A DNA stretch of 64,000 bases. It comes from CAVXJN01 sp963773585. Lineage in GTDB: Bacteria > Pseudomonadota > Gammaproteobacteria > JASBUN01. The translations under genes and the position numbers were made by a program. The notes below the pieces were generated by a model. It saw only the letters and a list, made by a program, of their open reading frames with translations. It ran no database searches and was not told the origin of the DNA. Below are positions 35,409 through 43,570 of this stretch, piece after piece (positions within the stretch are counted from its first letter, which is position 1; the number at the start of each line of letters is the position of its first letter). The stretch is taken from contig CAVZBR010000004.1 in the NCBI GenBank assembly GCA_963773585.1, positions 682,001 through 746,000 of the forward strand, given 5' to 3'.

Positions 35409-35587
35409 GGCGGTCTTCGGCTGCGATCGGGGACGATCTCTTTTTATGGATGAAACGTGTGTGGCTTCAGTTTAGTCGGCGCAGGCGTAAATGCAGCTTC
35501 GGCGGCGGCTGTGCTAAGCTGGTGCGCGTTGTTATTCCCGGTTTTTCCACTTTCCTCTCAATCCGGCTCCACGATCGGACTCTTGTT

Positions 35588-36703
35588 ATGGATTTCGAAC
35601 AGGCGCGGCAGCGCAGCGCAGAAAAGCTCAGACACCGCACTGAGGACCTTCGCTGCGGCCGCGCACCACAGGCGCTGGAGCCGTTTGCGAAAGCCTACCT
35701 TGGGATGTTTCTCGAGATAGACGACGAAATTGCCCCACCCGAACGCATCGAACAGTTGGCTGCCGAACCTCTGGCAAGCGCCATTCGTGCCGGCTTCATC
35801 GCCGTGCTGGCGAGCAAGGACCTGCCTACGCCCGCGGACATCGGCAGCCGCTTCGCCCGCGGCGAACGCCTGGCACTCGGCTATGTCGTCCTGGCGGGCG
35901 TGGATCTCTTGGCGAGCACGGATCCGCCCGCGCTGTACGACCTTCCGCCTGAGACATTGGCATCCGCCCTTTGTTTCTACCACATCAATACACCCAGCCA
36001 TCACTTCGACTGGGTGGCCGATTTGTTGCGCGAACGCGCTGACGTCTGCGCTGCGGCGCTGGACGAGCTTTGGGATGAGTTGCTCCCGACCGTGACCGAT
36101 CACTTGCCGGGATTGCGGCAGGTGCTGCGCGAGCCCGGTGCGCGATCGTTGCGGCGCCGGTTGGTGCTGCCGGTGTTGGCACGTTGGAAACATTGCAAGC
36201 CGACCGTGTTGCGCGAACTGTTGCTGGTGAGTTTGCGCTGTGCCGACCACGATGCATTGCTCGAATTGGTGCGTGCGACGATCGCTGACATCGACGAGGC
36301 CGAAGTCAAAAAAGGGATCTATTGGTTGGCCTGTGCCTACATGCTGGCGCCGACCGAGTTCGAACAGGCGCTCACCGAGTACGCGGGACGCTGGCGCGAA
36401 AAGACGTTACCATTGTTGGATTTCAGCGTTGCGGTGTTGGCTCAGGAACAGGTCAGCGAGCTCGCGATCGGGCCCGAGCAGATCGCGCGGTTGTTGCGTA
36501 TCATTGCGCCCACCTTTCGTCGCAACGCTCCCCTGACCGGTGGCCTCGATGCGGTTTCGGCGAAAGTGATGGAGCTGTTCGAGCGACTGGCAAATGACTC
36601 CAGCGAGGGCGCGGTGCGCGCGGTGCGCGACTTACAACAAGTTCGGGTGATGCGGGTTTATGAAGATGTGCTCCAGGATGTCGCGTCGCGTCAACGGCCG
36701 TGA
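35588..36703 (+). CDS. uncharacterised all-helical repeat protein
   Basis: 371 residues, no signal peptide or membrane helix. The sequence is almost entirely predicted helix, with repeated Leu/Ala-rich helical pairs (for example RSLRRRLVLPVLARWKHC and VLRELLLVSLRCADHDALLE), which resembles HEAT-like repeats. I do not recognise the family. The segment HHFDWVADLLRERADV resembles helical scaffolds in the C-terminal parts of large NTPase-type proteins, but no NTPase is attached here. The ATG at 35588 was chosen; an earlier in-frame start at 35450 has an odd, arginine-rich leader. It is divergent from DUF2254. Confidence 0.7.
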   Translation: MDFEQARQRSAEKLRHRTEDLRCGRAPQALEPFAKAYLGMFLEIDDEIAPPERIEQLAAEPLASAIRAGFIAVLASKDLPTPADIGSRFARGERLALGYVVLAGVDLLASTDPPALYDLPPETLASALCFYHINTPSHHFDWVADLLRERADVCAAALDELWDELLPTVTDHLPGLRQVLREPGARSLRRRLVLPVLARWKHCKPTVLRELLLVSLRCADHDALLELVRATIADIDEAEVKKGIYWLACAYMLAPTEFEQALTEYAGRWREKTLPLLDFSVAVLAQEQVSELAIGPEQIARLLRIIAPTFRRNAPLTGGLDAVSAKVMELFERLANDSSEGAVRAVRDLQQVRVMRVYEDVLQDVASRQRP

Positions 36704-36710
36704 CGCGATC

Positions 36711-36734
36711 GCCGGGTGGCCTCGACCACCCGGC
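36711..36734. terminator. hairpin between convergent genes
   Basis: GCCGGGTGG (36711-36719) and CCACCCGGC (36726-36734) form a perfect nine-base-pair stem with a six-base loop. It fills the 39-base gap between the helical-repeat gene and the small hydrophilic protein gene. Confidence 0.5.
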
Positions 36735-36742
36735 GGCGTTAC

Positions 36743-36934
36743 TTATTTCTTGTGCTCGCGGTGTACCTCGGGGTCGAATTCCTTGGCCCGCTCTTTACCT
36801 TTCTCTTCAGCGCGCGGATCGTCTTCCGCGTTGCGCGCTGCAGGGTCGACTTTGCCTGACTCGACGAATTCGCGGGTTTTTTCGTCGTAATGCCGGGCGG
36901 CTTCGCGATCGCCTTCACCTTGATTCTTAGCCAT
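36743..36934 (-). CDS. small hydrophilic stress-like protein
   Basis: 63 residues, very rich in Glu, Lys, Arg and Asp, with no hydrophobic core (MAKNQGEGDREAARHYDEKT at the start). It probably is intrinsically disordered, like small stress or desiccation proteins. AAAGGAGG lies six bases before the ATG at 36934, a near-optimal ribosome site, so high expression is likely. Function unknown. Confidence 0.8.
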   Translation of the reverse strand: MAKNQGEGDREAARHYDEKTREFVESGKVDPAARNAEDDPRAEEKGKERAKEFDPEVHREHKK

Positions 36935-37140
36935 GAAATGCCTCCTTTCGACTGTGGTCAATGCTGCGTCCAATTGCGATGCAGACTCATTCCAGTGTCC
37001 TAGGCCTCACTGTAGGCGACCGCGCCCATCGATCAAGCCAGCGCGCTGGCATGCCGGTGGCCGTTTGCAATACTCGTTGTCAGCGGGGCGAATTTTCCCA
37101 CGATTCCGCCGATGCATCATCGGCCGACCAGGAGGAGATC

Positions 37141-37605
37141 ATGAATACGAAACGAATCCACATTGCGATTGCGTCCATCTTAGCGCTAGCCGTTTGGAAT
37201 GCCACGCCCGCCCTCGCCGATGAAGGTTCAGGCACGAATATCACCACTCCTGAGCGCGGCGACTATGCCACCCGCACCGATTTGCCGGGCAACCGCAGCG
37301 AACAAACCAGTGGCGTGCCGTCCGGGTATGCGTTCGAAAGGCTCGACAGCAACCACAATTTCACGATCAATCGCAGCGAAGCACAAAACTCGAAGGCGCT
37401 GGCCGCGCAATTCGATCAAGTCGACCAGAATCACGATCTGCAAATCACGCCCGCGGAATTCAGCGCATTCGAGATTCAGCAGATGCAGTCACAGCAAAGC
37501 CACGGGCAAACAGGCGTCACGAAACAGCCCGATACAGAACGGGGTGCTGCGGCAGACACGCCTGCCGCGCAAAACGCGAGCGAAGCGCAAGCAAAACCGA
37601 ACTGA
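37141..37605 (+). CDS. exported EF-hand calcium-binding protein
   Basis: 154 residues. A signal peptide (IAIASILALAVWNATPALAD) precedes two EF-hand loops: LDSNHNFTINRSEA (near 76) and VDQNHDLQITPAEF (near 99). The first loop has Asn and Thr at some ligand positions; the second is closer to consensus. The C-terminus is a Gln/Ala-rich low-complexity tail. Periplasmic or secreted. GGAGGAG directly precedes the ATG at 37141, with a nine-base match to the linker of the candidate small RNA at 61413. Confidence 0.9.
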   Translation: MNTKRIHIAIASILALAVWNATPALADEGSGTNITTPERGDYATRTDLPGNRSEQTSGVPSGYAFERLDSNHNFTINRSEAQNSKALAAQFDQVDQNHDLQITPAEFSAFEIQQMQSQQSHGQTGVTKQPDTERGAAADTPAAQNASEAQAKPN

Positions 37606-37628
37606 TCGGCTATGGCCGCCCGCGGCGG

Positions 37629-38738
37629 CTAACGCGGCAACGGGTCAGGAACACCGATCGGTCGTTGCAGCCAAGCGCGGAAGCGCCGATTGATGCGCGG
37701 GTAATGGTGCGCCCACCATGCCGCATTCAAGCGCAGCGCCGAGGCAAAGTTGCCTGGATCGGTGGGGAGCTTGGTGCGTGTGTTGGCGTCGATCTGCGCC
37801 AATGACGATACCCGCACCGGCCCATATGCGATATGGCGCGCCTGCGCGGCGAGTTGAGCCGGTGCCGTGGCAAAGCGGATGAAATCCATCGCCTGCTCCC
37901 GATTGAGATCGCCTTTGGGAATCGCCAGCAGGTCGATGTTCCATATTTGGTGATTCCAGATCAGTTTCAATGGGGCCTGGCGCTGGTCGATCGCGTCCTG
38001 GATGCGGCCGTTGTACGCCGTGGTCATCGCGACCTGTCCGGATTCGAGCAGTTGGGGCGCTTCGGTGCCGGCCTCCCACCACACCAGCTCGGGCTTGATC
38101 CGATCCATCACCGCAAACGCGCGGTCGAGGCCCTGTTCGGTTTCGAGCACGTCATAGACCCGCTGCGGATCCACACCGTCGGCGATCAACGCCCATTCAA
38201 GATTCGCCTTCGGGGTCTTGCGCATTCCCCGCCGCCCGGGAAAACGCGCGGTATCGAAAAAGTCAGCGACGGTACTGGGCTTTCGATTGCCGAAGCGGCG
38301 CGCGTCGTAGGCCACGATGGTAGACCAGATCACCGTGCCGACCGCGCACTCGGTCAGGCTTCCGGGAAGAAAATCCTGGTCCGCCGCCGTGCCGTCCGGG
38401 GCCGGGGCCAGTTGCGCCGGATCGATCGTTTCCAGCAGTCCTTCCCGGCAACCCCGGATGGCATCGGACAGCTCGAGATCCACCACGTCCCACTTCACAT
38501 TCAGCGAACGCACTTGGTTGCGAATGTTCTCCAGGCCGCCGGTGTAGTCCAGCACATCCATACCGATCTCATGCCGCGCGACGTAGGGTCGTACGAACGC
38601 CAGCATCTGGCTCCTGGTGTAGGCGCCGCCCCAGGACACCAGGGTGAGATCGTGCGCAGCGCGCGCGGCGTCGGCTCCGAACGTCGCGAGCGCGAGGCCG
38701 GTAAAAATGGTGATCGCGCCCAGTAACGAATTCGCCAT
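37629..38738 (-). CDS. periplasmic solute-binding protein, PotD-like
   Basis: 369 residues. A signal peptide (LLGAITIFTGLALATFGADA) precedes a two-domain binding-protein fold with LTLVSWGGAYTRSQM and KPELVWWEAGTEAPQLLESG, typical of spermidine/putrescine-type (PotD/PotF) family 1 binding proteins. Substrate uncertain. Its ATG overlaps the porin stop (TAATG), so the two are translationally coupled. No ABC permease or ATPase gene is near, so it may work with a distant transporter or act in sensing. Confidence 0.88.
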   Translation of the reverse strand: MANSLLGAITIFTGLALATFGADAARAAHDLTLVSWGGAYTRSQMLAFVRPYVARHEIGMDVLDYTGGLENIRNQVRSLNVKWDVVDLELSDAIRGCREGLLETIDPAQLAPAPDGTAADQDFLPGSLTECAVGTVIWSTIVAYDARRFGNRKPSTVADFFDTARFPGRRGMRKTPKANLEWALIADGVDPQRVYDVLETEQGLDRAFAVMDRIKPELVWWEAGTEAPQLLESGQVAMTTAYNGRIQDAIDQRQAPLKLIWNHQIWNIDLLAIPKGDLNREQAMDFIRFATAPAQLAAQARHIAYGPVRVSSLAQIDANTRTKLPTDPGNFASALRLNAAWWAHHYPRINRRFRAWLQRPIGVPDPLPR

Positions 38739-40027
38739 TACCAGTAATACCCGACGTTGACGTTGAAGCGTGTATCCCAGCCGCTGCTGTCGCCGCCGCC
38801 GGCGAGCGAACCGTTGCCGAAATACGCCATATTGCGGCCGCGAATGACATCGACATAGGTGAACACCGGCCCGGTACCGATGCCGCAACCGATGGTGTGC
38901 AGATAGGAATTGTCGAAATCGCTGTTGTCCTTGATCAGCCAACTGAAATCGCTGTAGCAGGTCAACACGTCCACCTTGGGCCATTTCACGGGAACGTTGT
39001 AGGCGACATTGGCGACGGCGAACGTACCGCCGGCGGCGATTTGGTAGCTGCCTCCGAACGCGCCGAGGGTGACGGTGTTATCGGCTACGCCAGCCGGATT
39101 GCGGGGATTGTATTGATACCGGCCAACCTCCAATTGGGTGTTCCAACGCCCGCAATGACTGTCGATGTGCCCCGCAGCGGCCCAATGATTTCCGGACTCG
39201 CCCGTGTCCTGGTTGTTCAGTTGTCCCCACTGTCCCGAAATGCCGACTTCGTGGGCGCAATCGCTGTCGGCGCCGAACGTATAGGCGAGCCGCGCGTCGA
39301 CGGTGTTGGTTTCCTGATTACGCGCTGGGCCGGTGGTTACCGGGTCATAGGAATACCGATCCAGATTGCTGGCGTCGCCCAGTTCGGCATTCTTGAAGAA
39401 CGCGGCCTGGAAGTTCCACGGGCCGCGTTCGAGTACGTATTTGATACCGGCGTCGTAATCGTCGGCCAGGCCCAGGTAGTACGGTACGCCAAACCAATAG
39501 TTGTGTGCGGCATAGGGGAGGAGGCCGAAAGGTACCTGGGTGATCCCCGCCTGCACTTGGCCGTGATCGCCGAAGTCGTAGCCGACCCAGCCATGATGGA
39601 TGGTGTTCATGTAGGGGTAGAACCGGTATTCGGCGGATACCAGGAAATCGTCACGCTGCCCTTCGACGCCGATGCGAAACAGATCCAGCCCGGCGTCGCC
39701 GCGCCGGGTTTGCTGACTGTCGTCGAAATCCTTCCAGAAATAGTTGAAGCGGACCGCGCCCACGACGTCGATATGATCCTTGCCTGGCTTCGCCTCGCGC
39801 TCGGACACCGCAGCTTTGGCCGCCTCGGTATCTTCGCGGCGCTGCAACTGGGCCTCGAGATCGTTGACCCGTTGCTTAAGTGCTTCGAGCTCGTCCAGGC
39901 GCGTGCGCAATTGCTGCAGTTCCTGACGCAGCTCCTCCGTGCTCGAGGCGGCGCCCGCGGCCGCCGGCGGTGTCAACAAGGCGGCCAGGAAAGGGGCGCA
40001 GATGCCGGCTTTGGCGAAGTGCGGCAC
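38738..40027 (-). CDS. outer-membrane porin with N-terminal coiled coil
   Basis: 429 residues. A signal peptide is followed by a coiled coil (STEELRQELQQLRTRLDELE, residues about 28-65), then an antiparallel beta-barrel pattern with alternating polar and aromatic residues. The C-terminus is VGYYW, an aromatic outer-membrane signature. The coiled coil suggests a trimeric porin with a periplasmic stalk. It is the first gene of an operon with a PotD-like binding protein, overlapping by one base, so both probably serve uptake of the same solute. Confidence 0.88.
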   Translation of the reverse strand: MPHFAKAGICAPFLAALLTPPAAAGAASSTEELRQELQQLRTRLDELEALKQRVNDLEAQLQRREDTEAAKAAVSEREAKPGKDHIDVVGAVRFNYFWKDFDDSQQTRRGDAGLDLFRIGVEGQRDDFLVSAEYRFYPYMNTIHHGWVGYDFGDHGQVQAGITQVPFGLLPYAAHNYWFGVPYYLGLADDYDAGIKYVLERGPWNFQAAFFKNAELGDASNLDRYSYDPVTTGPARNQETNTVDARLAYTFGADSDCAHEVGISGQWGQLNNQDTGESGNHWAAAGHIDSHCGRWNTQLEVGRYQYNPRNPAGVADNTVTLGAFGGSYQIAAGGTFAVANVAYNVPVKWPKVDVLTCYSDFSWLIKDNSDFDNSYLHTIGCGIGTGPVFTYVDVIRGRNMAYFGNGSLAGGGDSSGWDTRFNVNVGYYW

Positions 40028-40154
40028 TGGTACGTATCCATGCTTGGCGGTGGCTGTTTTCAGTGTAGGGTAATTTTCGGGGGGTGGGGGACTTCGCGTT
40101 CGCGCGGCGTTTTCACTAGACTTGCGTGTTTTTCACCGGCACAAGGATCCGAGT

Positions 40155-40574
40155 ATGAGCACTCCACAATCGAACGGCGCCGCCATGACGCTGATGGATT
40201 TCGTCAACGCTGCCAAGGCACAGATCGATGAAGTACCGCCGCAGCAGGCGCAGCAACTGATCAGTGATGAATCGCGATTGCTGTTGGTGGATGTACGCGA
40301 ACCGGGTGAATTCGAACAAGGACGTATTGCGGATGCACTGTTGATTCCCCGTGGAACTCTCGAGGCCGCAGCGGACCCCGCGTACCCCCAGCACTCCCCA
40401 GTGCTTGCCGAAGCCCGTGATCGTCCCGTGTTGTTGTATTGCGCCACCGGCGGGCGTTCAGCCTTGGCCGCGGTGACGCTGAAGCAGATGGGATTCGGGC
40501 AGGTCTACAACCTGGATGGCGGCTTCACGCGCTGGGAGCAGGAAGGGCAGCCGGTGGACCGCTCCGCCAGTTGA
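40155..40574 (+). CDS. rhodanese domain sulfurtransferase
   Basis: 139 residues forming one rhodanese domain. The active-site loop is CATGGR (Cys96) and the family start is LLLVDVREPGEFEQGRI. No signal peptide, so cytoplasmic. The enzyme carries a persulfide and passes sulfane sulfur to an acceptor such as thiol or cyanide. Rhodaneses often sit near thiosulfate-oxidation genes, and tsdBA lie 1.3 kb downstream. The ATG at 40155 was chosen over the GTG-type start at 40122 because of the homology boundary. Confidence 0.92.
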   Translation: MSTPQSNGAAMTLMDFVNAAKAQIDEVPPQQAQQLISDESRLLLVDVREPGEFEQGRIADALLIPRGTLEAAADPAYPQHSPVLAEARDRPVLLYCATGGRSALAAVTLKQMGFGQVYNLDGGFTRWEQEGQPVDRSAS

Positions 40575-40581
40575 ATTCGAT

Positions 40582-40601
40582 CGCCCGGCGGCGGCCGGGC
40601 G
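40582..40601. terminator. hairpin between convergent rhodanese and PstS-like genes
   Basis: CGCCCGGC (40582-40589) and GCCGGGCG (40594-40601) form a perfect eight-base-pair stem with a four-base loop. No T-run on either strand. Confidence 0.45.
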
Positions 40602-40634
40602 CGACAGGCCCGGCCGTTACAGACAAATGCGGGA

Positions 40635-41594
40635 TCAATGACCGCCGAGTGTGTACTGACCGGCCTGGTCGATCGCGTCCAGCGCCATGATGTATTCGGT
40701 GCTGGCACCCGAGCGCAACAGGCCGATGCCGCGGCGGTATGGCAACGTGCCGGCTGCTTGAATTACGCGCTGGCCCTCAAGGGATAGCGCGTAATCGACA
40801 AAGCCTTTGACGTCCGGGTCGTCGGCGTAGTTGGGCGGCGCCACCAGGAACAGGATGCGATAGAGGTGATAGTTGCCGGCTTTGAGGTTGTCCATGGTCG
40901 GCTGTTGGCCTTCCAGGCTCAATATACGCACCTTGCGGTGGCGGCTGCTGCTGATTCCGCTGACGGCAAGACCGTCCTGATCCTCTTCAATCGCTTTTTC
41001 GATCTTGCCTGAAGAAGCCAATACCTTGGCGCTGGACGCAAAATCCTGATCGGCATTGTTGAACAATTGCTGGCGCAAGGTCAGGCCGACGCCGGAAATC
41101 TTGCCTTTGCGGATATAAAGATTGATGGGGCGGCTTTCCTTGGCGCCGAGTTGCTGCCAATCGGTGACTTTGCCGGTGAGCACGTCGCGCAACTGACTCA
41201 TGCTGACGGATTCGATTGCTTTATTACCCTTGTGGGTAATGACCACCAGCGCATCCCAGCCGATCGGGATGATGCGCAGATTTTGTTCCGCGCCTTCGAT
41301 GTGCACGCTGCCGCCGGCCTCCCGGTGCACCAGCGGCAGGCGACACGAACCACCGAGGGTGCTCTGGCCGGCCGCGACCTGGCGCAGACCTTTGGTCGCG
41401 CCGCCGCCGTCCAATACGATCTTGACGCCGGTCTTTTTCTCGTAAGCGGCGGCGAGATCTTCCATGAAACCTTTCTTGGAAATTCCGCAGCCGACCCAGG
41501 TCAGCACCCGGCCTTCGGTTGCGAGGGCAACGTTGACCAAACCGGCCAATAGGGCGCCGATTGCGGCCAGCAGTATGAGCTTCTGCTTTGTCAT
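40635..41594 (-). CDS. PstS-like periplasmic substrate-binding protein
   Basis: 319 residues. A signal peptide (LILLAAIGALLAGLVNVALA) is followed by a PstS-type fold with FMEDLAAAYEKKTGVKIVLD, GGGATKGLRQVAAGQSTLGG and the hinge-region PIGWDALVVITHKGN. The usual phosphate-binding residues are only partly conserved: GGSCRLP replaces the typical SRP/SGSG type segment, so the ligand may not be phosphate. No pstCAB or phoU genes are in the window. It is divergent from tsdB, with 257 bases between starts. Confidence 0.82.
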   Translation of the reverse strand: MTKQKLILLAAIGALLAGLVNVALATEGRVLTWVGCGISKKGFMEDLAAAYEKKTGVKIVLDGGGATKGLRQVAAGQSTLGGSCRLPLVHREAGGSVHIEGAEQNLRIIPIGWDALVVITHKGNKAIESVSMSQLRDVLTGKVTDWQQLGAKESRPINLYIRKGKISGVGLTLRQQLFNNADQDFASSAKVLASSGKIEKAIEEDQDGLAVSGISSSRHRKVRILSLEGQQPTMDNLKAGNYHLYRILFLVAPPNYADDPDVKGFVDYALSLEGQRVIQAAGTLPYRRGIGLLRSGASTEYIMALDAIDQAGQYTLGGH

Positions 41595-41851
41595 GGCGAT
41601 GTCCTTCCGTTGAGCGCAGCGTGGTGCTGCGTTCTGGCCCCTCGGGGCATAAGCGGACGCCCGCGGCGTTGCTCTGGCAGCGCCGTGTTCGGGCTTTTGT
41701 CATCCCGGTAGCGGCCCCGGAAATACAAACTTGAGTCTGCACAGCGCGGCGTTGGCATGGGGCAGGGTGGAGCCCGTCGGTCGGCAGCTGTCGAGATGTG
41801 TACTAGCCTATTTCGAATGTTGACTGACTGTGACCACGGAAGGAGATCGGT

Positions 41852-42490
41852 ATGCGCACCACCATTGCGACGGCATTGACATTGATGCTTCTGGCGGGTG
41901 GCGCCTACGGGCAGACGTCCAGCGGTGAAAAAATCGTCAAACAGGGCAATGGCAAGGGCGCAGTCGCCTGTTCAACTTGCCATGGTCCTGATGGTGGCGG
42001 CAATGCAGCCGCCGGTTATCCCCGGCTCTCAAGTCTCAGCGCCGGTTACATTGCCAGTCAGTTGCAAGCCTTTCGCAGCGGTTCGCGCAACAACCCGGTC
42101 ATGAAGCCGATCGCTTCGGCCTTGAGCGACCAGGAGGTACAGGCAGTTGCGAAGTATTTTGCAACTCAGACCGCCAAGCTGGTTCCGGAAAAAGCCAAGG
42201 ATGTGCAGTCGCTGCAGCAGGGCCAGCAACTGGCTACTCGCGGCGACTGGGGTCATACGATTCCTGCCTGCGAAAGCTGCCATGGTCCCGATGGCGATGG
42301 CGTTGGGCAGGTATTTCCCGCGTTGGCAGGACAGCACGCCAGTTACATCAAAGCGCAGATCGAAGCTTGGCAGAACGGTCAGCGCAAGGACGACCCGAAT
42401 CAACTCATGCAAACGGTGGCCAAACGCCTGAAACCGGAGCAGACCGCAGCGGTCGCCGCTTATTTCGCCAGCCTGAAGCCGGGCAAGTAA
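41852..42490 (+). CDS. tsdB: dihaem cytochrome c4-like protein, probable TsdB
   Basis: 212 residues. A signal peptide (TIATALTLMLLAGGAYG) precedes two cytochrome c domains with CSTCH (Cys40) and CESCH (Cys140), an internal duplication. Each half has a GPDGGG-like loop and a downstream Met. Dihaem cytochromes of this type, encoded just before tsdA, serve as its electron acceptor. The gap to tsdA is 22 bases. Periplasmic. The symbol rests on gene context as much as sequence; cytochrome c4 is the alternative name. Confidence 0.85.
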   Translation: MRTTIATALTLMLLAGGAYGQTSSGEKIVKQGNGKGAVACSTCHGPDGGGNAAAGYPRLSSLSAGYIASQLQAFRSGSRNNPVMKPIASALSDQEVQAVAKYFATQTAKLVPEKAKDVQSLQQGQQLATRGDWGHTIPACESCHGPDGDGVGQVFPALAGQHASYIKAQIEAWQNGQRKDDPNQLMQTVAKRLKPEQTAAVAAYFASLKPGK

Positions 42491-42512
42491 TCCAGTATCA
42501 AGGAGCACGAGG

Positions 42513-43460
42513 ATGATGGGCAAAAACGGGGTCCTACCGCTGACCGTATTGTTTTTATCGGCGTCCCTCGCGGGCAACGCGTGGTCGCAACAGGACGGCG
42601 CTGCCAAGGAAAAGGATTTTCAGGCGGAGTTACCGCAGACACCGCCCGATGCAAATAAATTCACGCCGCCGGAGGAGAGCGCCATTCCGGACAATCAGTT
42701 CGGCGAGATGGTGCGTCTCGGCCGGGATTTGTTCGTCCACACTCAGCAGCTCAGAGGCAAGTACGTCGGCAACGGATTGAACTGCGTGAATTGTCATCTG
42801 GATGCCGGTCGCTTGGCCGACGCGGCGCCGCTATGGGCGGCGTACACGATGTACCCGGCGTACCGCAAAAAGAACGACAAAGTGAACACCATGGAAGAAC
42901 GCATCCAGGGCTGCTTTCGGTACAGCATGAATGGCAAGCCGCCGCCGGCGGGCAGCAAGGAAATGACTGCCATGGTGACGTACCACTATTGGCTCGCCAC
43001 CGGCGCCCCGGTGGGTAAGGCGCTGGAGGGGCGCGGCTATCCGAAGTTGAAGAAGGCTGCCAAAGAGCCGGATATCGATCGCGGCCGTAAGGTATACGAG
43101 GCCAATTGTGCGATCTGTCACGGCGACGGCGGCCAAGGAACCTCAGTGGCTGGCAAGTACGTATTTCCCCCGCTATGGGGCAAGAACTCGTTCAATTGGG
43201 GCGCGGGTATGCACCGGGTCAATACCGCGGCATCATTCATCAAAGCCAATATGCCGCTGGGCAAACCCGAAAGTTTGAGCGATCAGGAAGCGTGGGACGT
43301 GGCGGCGTTCGTCAACAGTCATGAACGGCCTCAAGACCCGCGTTTCAAAGGGGACGTGGCCGCAACCGCGAAAGAGTTCCATCATCACCAGTGCTACTAT
43401 GGCAAGACAGAGCACGACCATGTCTTGGGTAAGCAAGCGTTCGCCAATCCTTTGAGATAG
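42513..43460 (+). CDS. tsdA: thiosulfate dehydrogenase TsdA
   Basis: 315 residues. A signal peptide precedes two cytochrome c domains: CVNCH (Cys91) and CAICH (Cys199). Between them TMEERIQGCFRYSMNG carries Cys134, matching the axial cysteine ligand that is the hallmark of TsdA, where it gives the unusual His/Cys haem. The enzyme oxidises two thiosulfates to tetrathionate in the periplasm, or reduces tetrathionate. AGGAG is seven bases before the ATG at 42513. It follows a dihaem cytochrome gene that is the likely electron partner. Confidence 0.9.
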   Translation: MMGKNGVLPLTVLFLSASLAGNAWSQQDGAAKEKDFQAELPQTPPDANKFTPPEESAIPDNQFGEMVRLGRDLFVHTQQLRGKYVGNGLNCVNCHLDAGRLADAAPLWAAYTMYPAYRKKNDKVNTMEERIQGCFRYSMNGKPPPAGSKEMTAMVTYHYWLATGAPVGKALEGRGYPKLKKAAKEPDIDRGRKVYEANCAICHGDGGQGTSVAGKYVFPPLWGKNSFNWGAGMHRVNTAASFIKANMPLGKPESLSDQEAWDVAAFVNSHERPQDPRFKGDVAATAKEFHHHQCYYGKTEHDHVLGKQAFANPLR

Positions 43461-43570
43461 GCGTGCGCTCGCTCCAATTGCCGCGCATCGAAAGCCCGAA
43501 GTGAAGTTGCGGCCGGCGATTATGCCGGCCTCGCGGTGGGTACGAATCCGAATTCACCGGAAGTGACTGC

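Noticed and set aside
37048..37082. possible sigma-54 promoter before the EF-hand gene
   Set aside because: TGGCATG with GC ten bases on lacks TTGC, and the overlapping TTTGC version has a nine-base spacer; neither meets the strict rule.
38897..40231. 444-codon plus-strand frame opposite the porin
   Set aside because: Antisense to a porin with signal peptide and barrel pattern; no start signals of its own.
43461..43570. manganese (yybP-ykoY) riboswitch before TerC
   Set aside because: The conserved GGGGAGUA and matching loop sequences are absent in the 110-base leader.
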